Assembly (NCBI GenBank): GCA_902558895.1
Contig: CACEFS010000015.1
Coordinates: forward strand, 1 to 33,705
DNA from: an uncultured Prochlorococcus sp.
GTDB taxonomy: Bacteria > Cyanobacteriota > Cyanobacteriia > PCC-6307 > Cyanobiaceae
DNA length: 33,705 bases
Direction of reading: 5' to 3'
Every line of letters starts with the position of its first letter. Positions within the stretch are counted from its first letter, which is position 1. Under the pieces are notes generated by a model. The model was not told the DNA's origin and did no database searches. It saw only the letters and a program-made list of their open reading frames with translations. The position numbers were made by a program, and so were the translations under genes. Positions 32,359 to 33,705 of the stretch are shown in pieces.

Positions 32359-32435
32359 AAATCAAAATACCAAGCAGAAAAGAAGAAAATGTTTTCTAAA
32401 AAAAATAGTTATATAGTATTATTTAATAGATGTGT

Positions 32436-32525
32436 TTATTTTATAAAATAAATAATTAAACCAACAAAGGAGCTACCAACGAGAAGTAAGACCATTAACA
32501 GGGCAATTAACTTCGCTAGTCCCAT
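32436..32525 (-). CDS. 29-residue membrane peptide overlapping the NTF2-like gene
   Basis: MGLAKLIALLMVLLLVGSSF then VGLIIYFIK: a clean single membrane helix with a Lys at each end. The start lies 10 bases inside the end of the NTF2-like gene on the same strand, a coupling arrangement. Function unknown. Confidence 0.5.
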   Translation of the reverse strand: MGLAKLIALLMVLLLVGSSFVGLIIYFIK

Positions 32526-32902
32526 AAAGTTAAATTCGAATTGCCGGTAGATCTTTGCATCCAGTGAATTTTCCAAACATTATTTAATTTTTTAAAAATT
32601 GACGTAACTGTTGGCAAATCGTCATTAGGTACCCCTTTGTAAGTGAATTTTGAACCAAGTGTAAAAATGCACATGACTATATTTTCGCTTAAAAATTCGA
32701 ATCGGTGAATTTTTGTTATTTCTGCTTTTTCTTGTACTATATCACCAGTAATCATTTGTTCGAATCCTTTTGCATCTATAGGATTACCGCTCGGTCTTAT
32801 GAATAAAAAATTTGGAGTCCCATTGTTAACAAAAAATGAAGCCATTTTTTTGGGATTAGCAAACTCATCTAATAATGAAATTATTGTTTCTTTATCATTC
32901 AT
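32516..32902 (-). CDS. NTF2-like (SnoaL/DUF4440-type) protein
   Basis: 128 residues. N-terminal helix MNDKETIISLLDEFANPKKM, then a cone-shaped alpha+beta layout with IDAKGFEQMITGDIVQ and the final strands TSIFKKLNNVWKIHWMQRST, the usual V-W-K-I-x-x-x-H end of NTF2-like domains. Soluble, no signal. The superfamily covers isomerases, hydrolases and binding proteins; no catalytic residue can be assigned. A short membrane peptide overlaps its end. Confidence 0.75.
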   Translation of the reverse strand: MNDKETIISLLDEFANPKKMASFFVNNGTPNFLFIRPSGNPIDAKGFEQMITGDIVQEKAEITKIHRFEFLSENIVMCIFTLGSKFTYKGVPNDDLPTVTSIFKKLNNVWKIHWMQRSTGNSNLTLWD

Positions 32903-33013
32903 AAAAAATAAGGAGAGTAACTCTTATAGTTTAATTATACTTTTTTAAATGTACAAATCGTAATGGGGATAATTTAAGAAAAATTCGTTAGAATCAAATT
33001 TTTAATATAAATT

Positions 33014-33136
33014 ATGATCAATTCATTGAATAAATTATTGCCCGTTGGAAAAAAGGTCAAAAAATATTTGCCTTTCTTTATTGGATTTAAATTACTTACA
33101 TTTACTGGCTTTCTTACTTATTTAATGAATCGCTAA
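33014..33136 (+). CDS. Putative 40-residue membrane protein
   Basis: MINSLNKLLPVGKKVKKYLP (amphipathic basic N-terminus), then FFIGFKLLTFTGFLTYLMNR as a membrane helix. Protein-like composition and a clear stop; no strong ribosome-binding site. It lies 43 bases before the next gene. Function unknown. Confidence 0.5.
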   Translation: MINSLNKLLPVGKKVKKYLPFFIGFKLLTFTGFLTYLMNR

Positions 33137-33179
33137 TTAATAAAACCTCAATAATAAATTTTAAATAAACTAAGATCTA

Positions 33180-33374
33180 GTGGATAAAAAAGAACGAATT
33201 AAAAGATTTAAGTCTATGTCAAGTATGCAAAGACGAGAATTGATATTAAAGAAGATGAAGGAGAGAGGTATAGAGGTAGGAAGTGGAATTCCTAATAAAA
33301 AATACGATAGCAAAGAGGTTTATGAATTAATTCATATTGCGAATTGCTTCCCAGAATTAAGAGAGAAAAAATAA
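33180..33374 (+). CDS. Hypothetical basic protein, 64 residues, GTG start
   Basis: MDKKERIKRFKSMSSMQRRE continues LILKKMKERGIEVGSGIPNK, KYDSKEVYELIHIANCFPEL and REKK. Helical, basic, soluble. The C-terminal part (YELIHIANCFPELRE) is distinctive. GTG is the most upstream start in frame; the first in-frame ATG is 12 codons later. Opposite-strand frame is a shadow. Function unknown. Confidence 0.6.
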   Translation: MDKKERIKRFKSMSSMQRRELILKKMKERGIEVGSGIPNKKYDSKEVYELIHIANCFPELREKK

Positions 33375-33705
33375 AAAATATTTTGGTTACTTTATTTAAG
33401 TTAATTATTTTTATTTTAGTTACCTCATTGCAGTAATAATTAATCAGCCTATCAATCCGAGATTCATAAATACGGCTCTTTAATGGAAAGGGAATATATA
33501 AATAAACCCAAGATACAAGATAAAACAATTAATGGCTACCACTAGAAGAAAAGATTAAATTGGTTTAAAATATCTTTTGGAGAAATATATTCAAATATTC
33601 TTTAAAAATCATTTATTTTGCTTGGTATCGCTGATATTAAATATTGCTGAAATTTATACTCTTGAAAAAACTAAAAAAGAATTGATACTTTTACTTTTCA
33701 AAAAA
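33375..33705. other. 331-base right edge, no gene supported
   Basis: A/T-rich with many stops. One candidate was looked at: ATG at 33532 gives MATTRRKD and stops, and only an added A would extend it (RLNWFKISFGEIYSNIL). That is too short to accept. No hairpin terminator seen. Confidence 0.3.

Noticed and set aside
33292-33528. 78-codon minus-strand frame at the right edge
   Set aside because: Overlaps the convincing plus-strand 64-codon gene; sequence is low-complexity Ile/Tyr/Asn.
33532-33602. Possible third A-run frameshift gene (MATTRRK-RLNWFKISFGE)
   Set aside because: Only 24 residues after correction and no relative to compare with, so the correction is not testable from sequence.

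Overview
The window looks like chromosome of a high-light-adapted Prochlorococcus, or a very close relative. It is strongly AT-rich, has small gaps, carries cyanobacterial markers (an rpoZ-type small omega subunit, DUF1818, DUF2811, high-light-inducible protein remnants, a DUF4278-like peptide, a K-box before groESL), and many tiny genes of the kind found in Prochlorococcus genomic islands. This is judged from protein and gene-order recognition only; no search was run.

Left third (1-9.5 kb), core genome: a partial atpD faces away from groES-groEL, followed by secG, gpmI, pyrR, an Hsp70-like ATPase, rpoZ, DUF1818, DUF2811 and an EVE-domain gene. A perfect match to the cyanobacterial K-box lies between atpD and groES, and a strong hairpin terminator separates groEL from secG.

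Middle (9.5-20.6 kb), accessory: a Cys/His-rich small gene sits directly behind a sequence matching the cyanobacterial LexA (SOS) box. Next is a 1481-residue, probably secreted, mosaic protein (beta-propeller repeats, four C-type lectin domains in an A-B-A-B arrangement, an Ig-like segment, exact 57-residue repeats). Then come decayed high-light-inducible genes, a DsrE-like protein, an exported cupin, a dienelactone-hydrolase-like enzyme and a run of very small genes, including a twin CX3C peptide and a paralogue carrying a nonsense codon.

Centre-right (20.6-26.6 kb), the main system: a ureohydrolase that I read as the nickel-dependent guanidine hydrolase (GdmH type), followed by hypA and hypB (nickel-insertion chaperones, here without any hydrogenase), an ABC importer (binding protein, permease, ATPase), and a Rieske non-haem iron oxygenase joined to the importer by a 3-base gap. 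The first six genes have the same order as the guanidine locus of Synechocystis (sll1077-sll1082). The Rieske enzyme is the added part and could release guanidine, or a usable form of it, from substituted guanidines. The expected job is uptake of a guanidine compound, hydrolysis to urea and ammonia, and supply of nitrogen to a nitrogen-limited cell. A terminator-like hairpin inside the first codons of the permease would set binding protein above permease.

Right end (26.6-33.7 kb), accessory: a small lipoprotein, a LOG-family protein, a cupin-like protein, then more than fifteen micro-genes of 18-70 codons. Highlights are three membrane micro-genes chained by ATGA overlaps, a pair of CP12-like Cys peptides (one frameshifted in an A run), a TTG-started paralogue of a peptide 11 kb upstream, a consensus promoter with a structured leader before a DUF4278-like peptide, and an NTF2-like protein. 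Two genes (hli, CP12-like) are both restored by adding one A to an A6 run, which raises the question of sequencing error versus slippage versus decay. No tRNA, rRNA, CRISPR array, integrase or insertion sequence was recognised.
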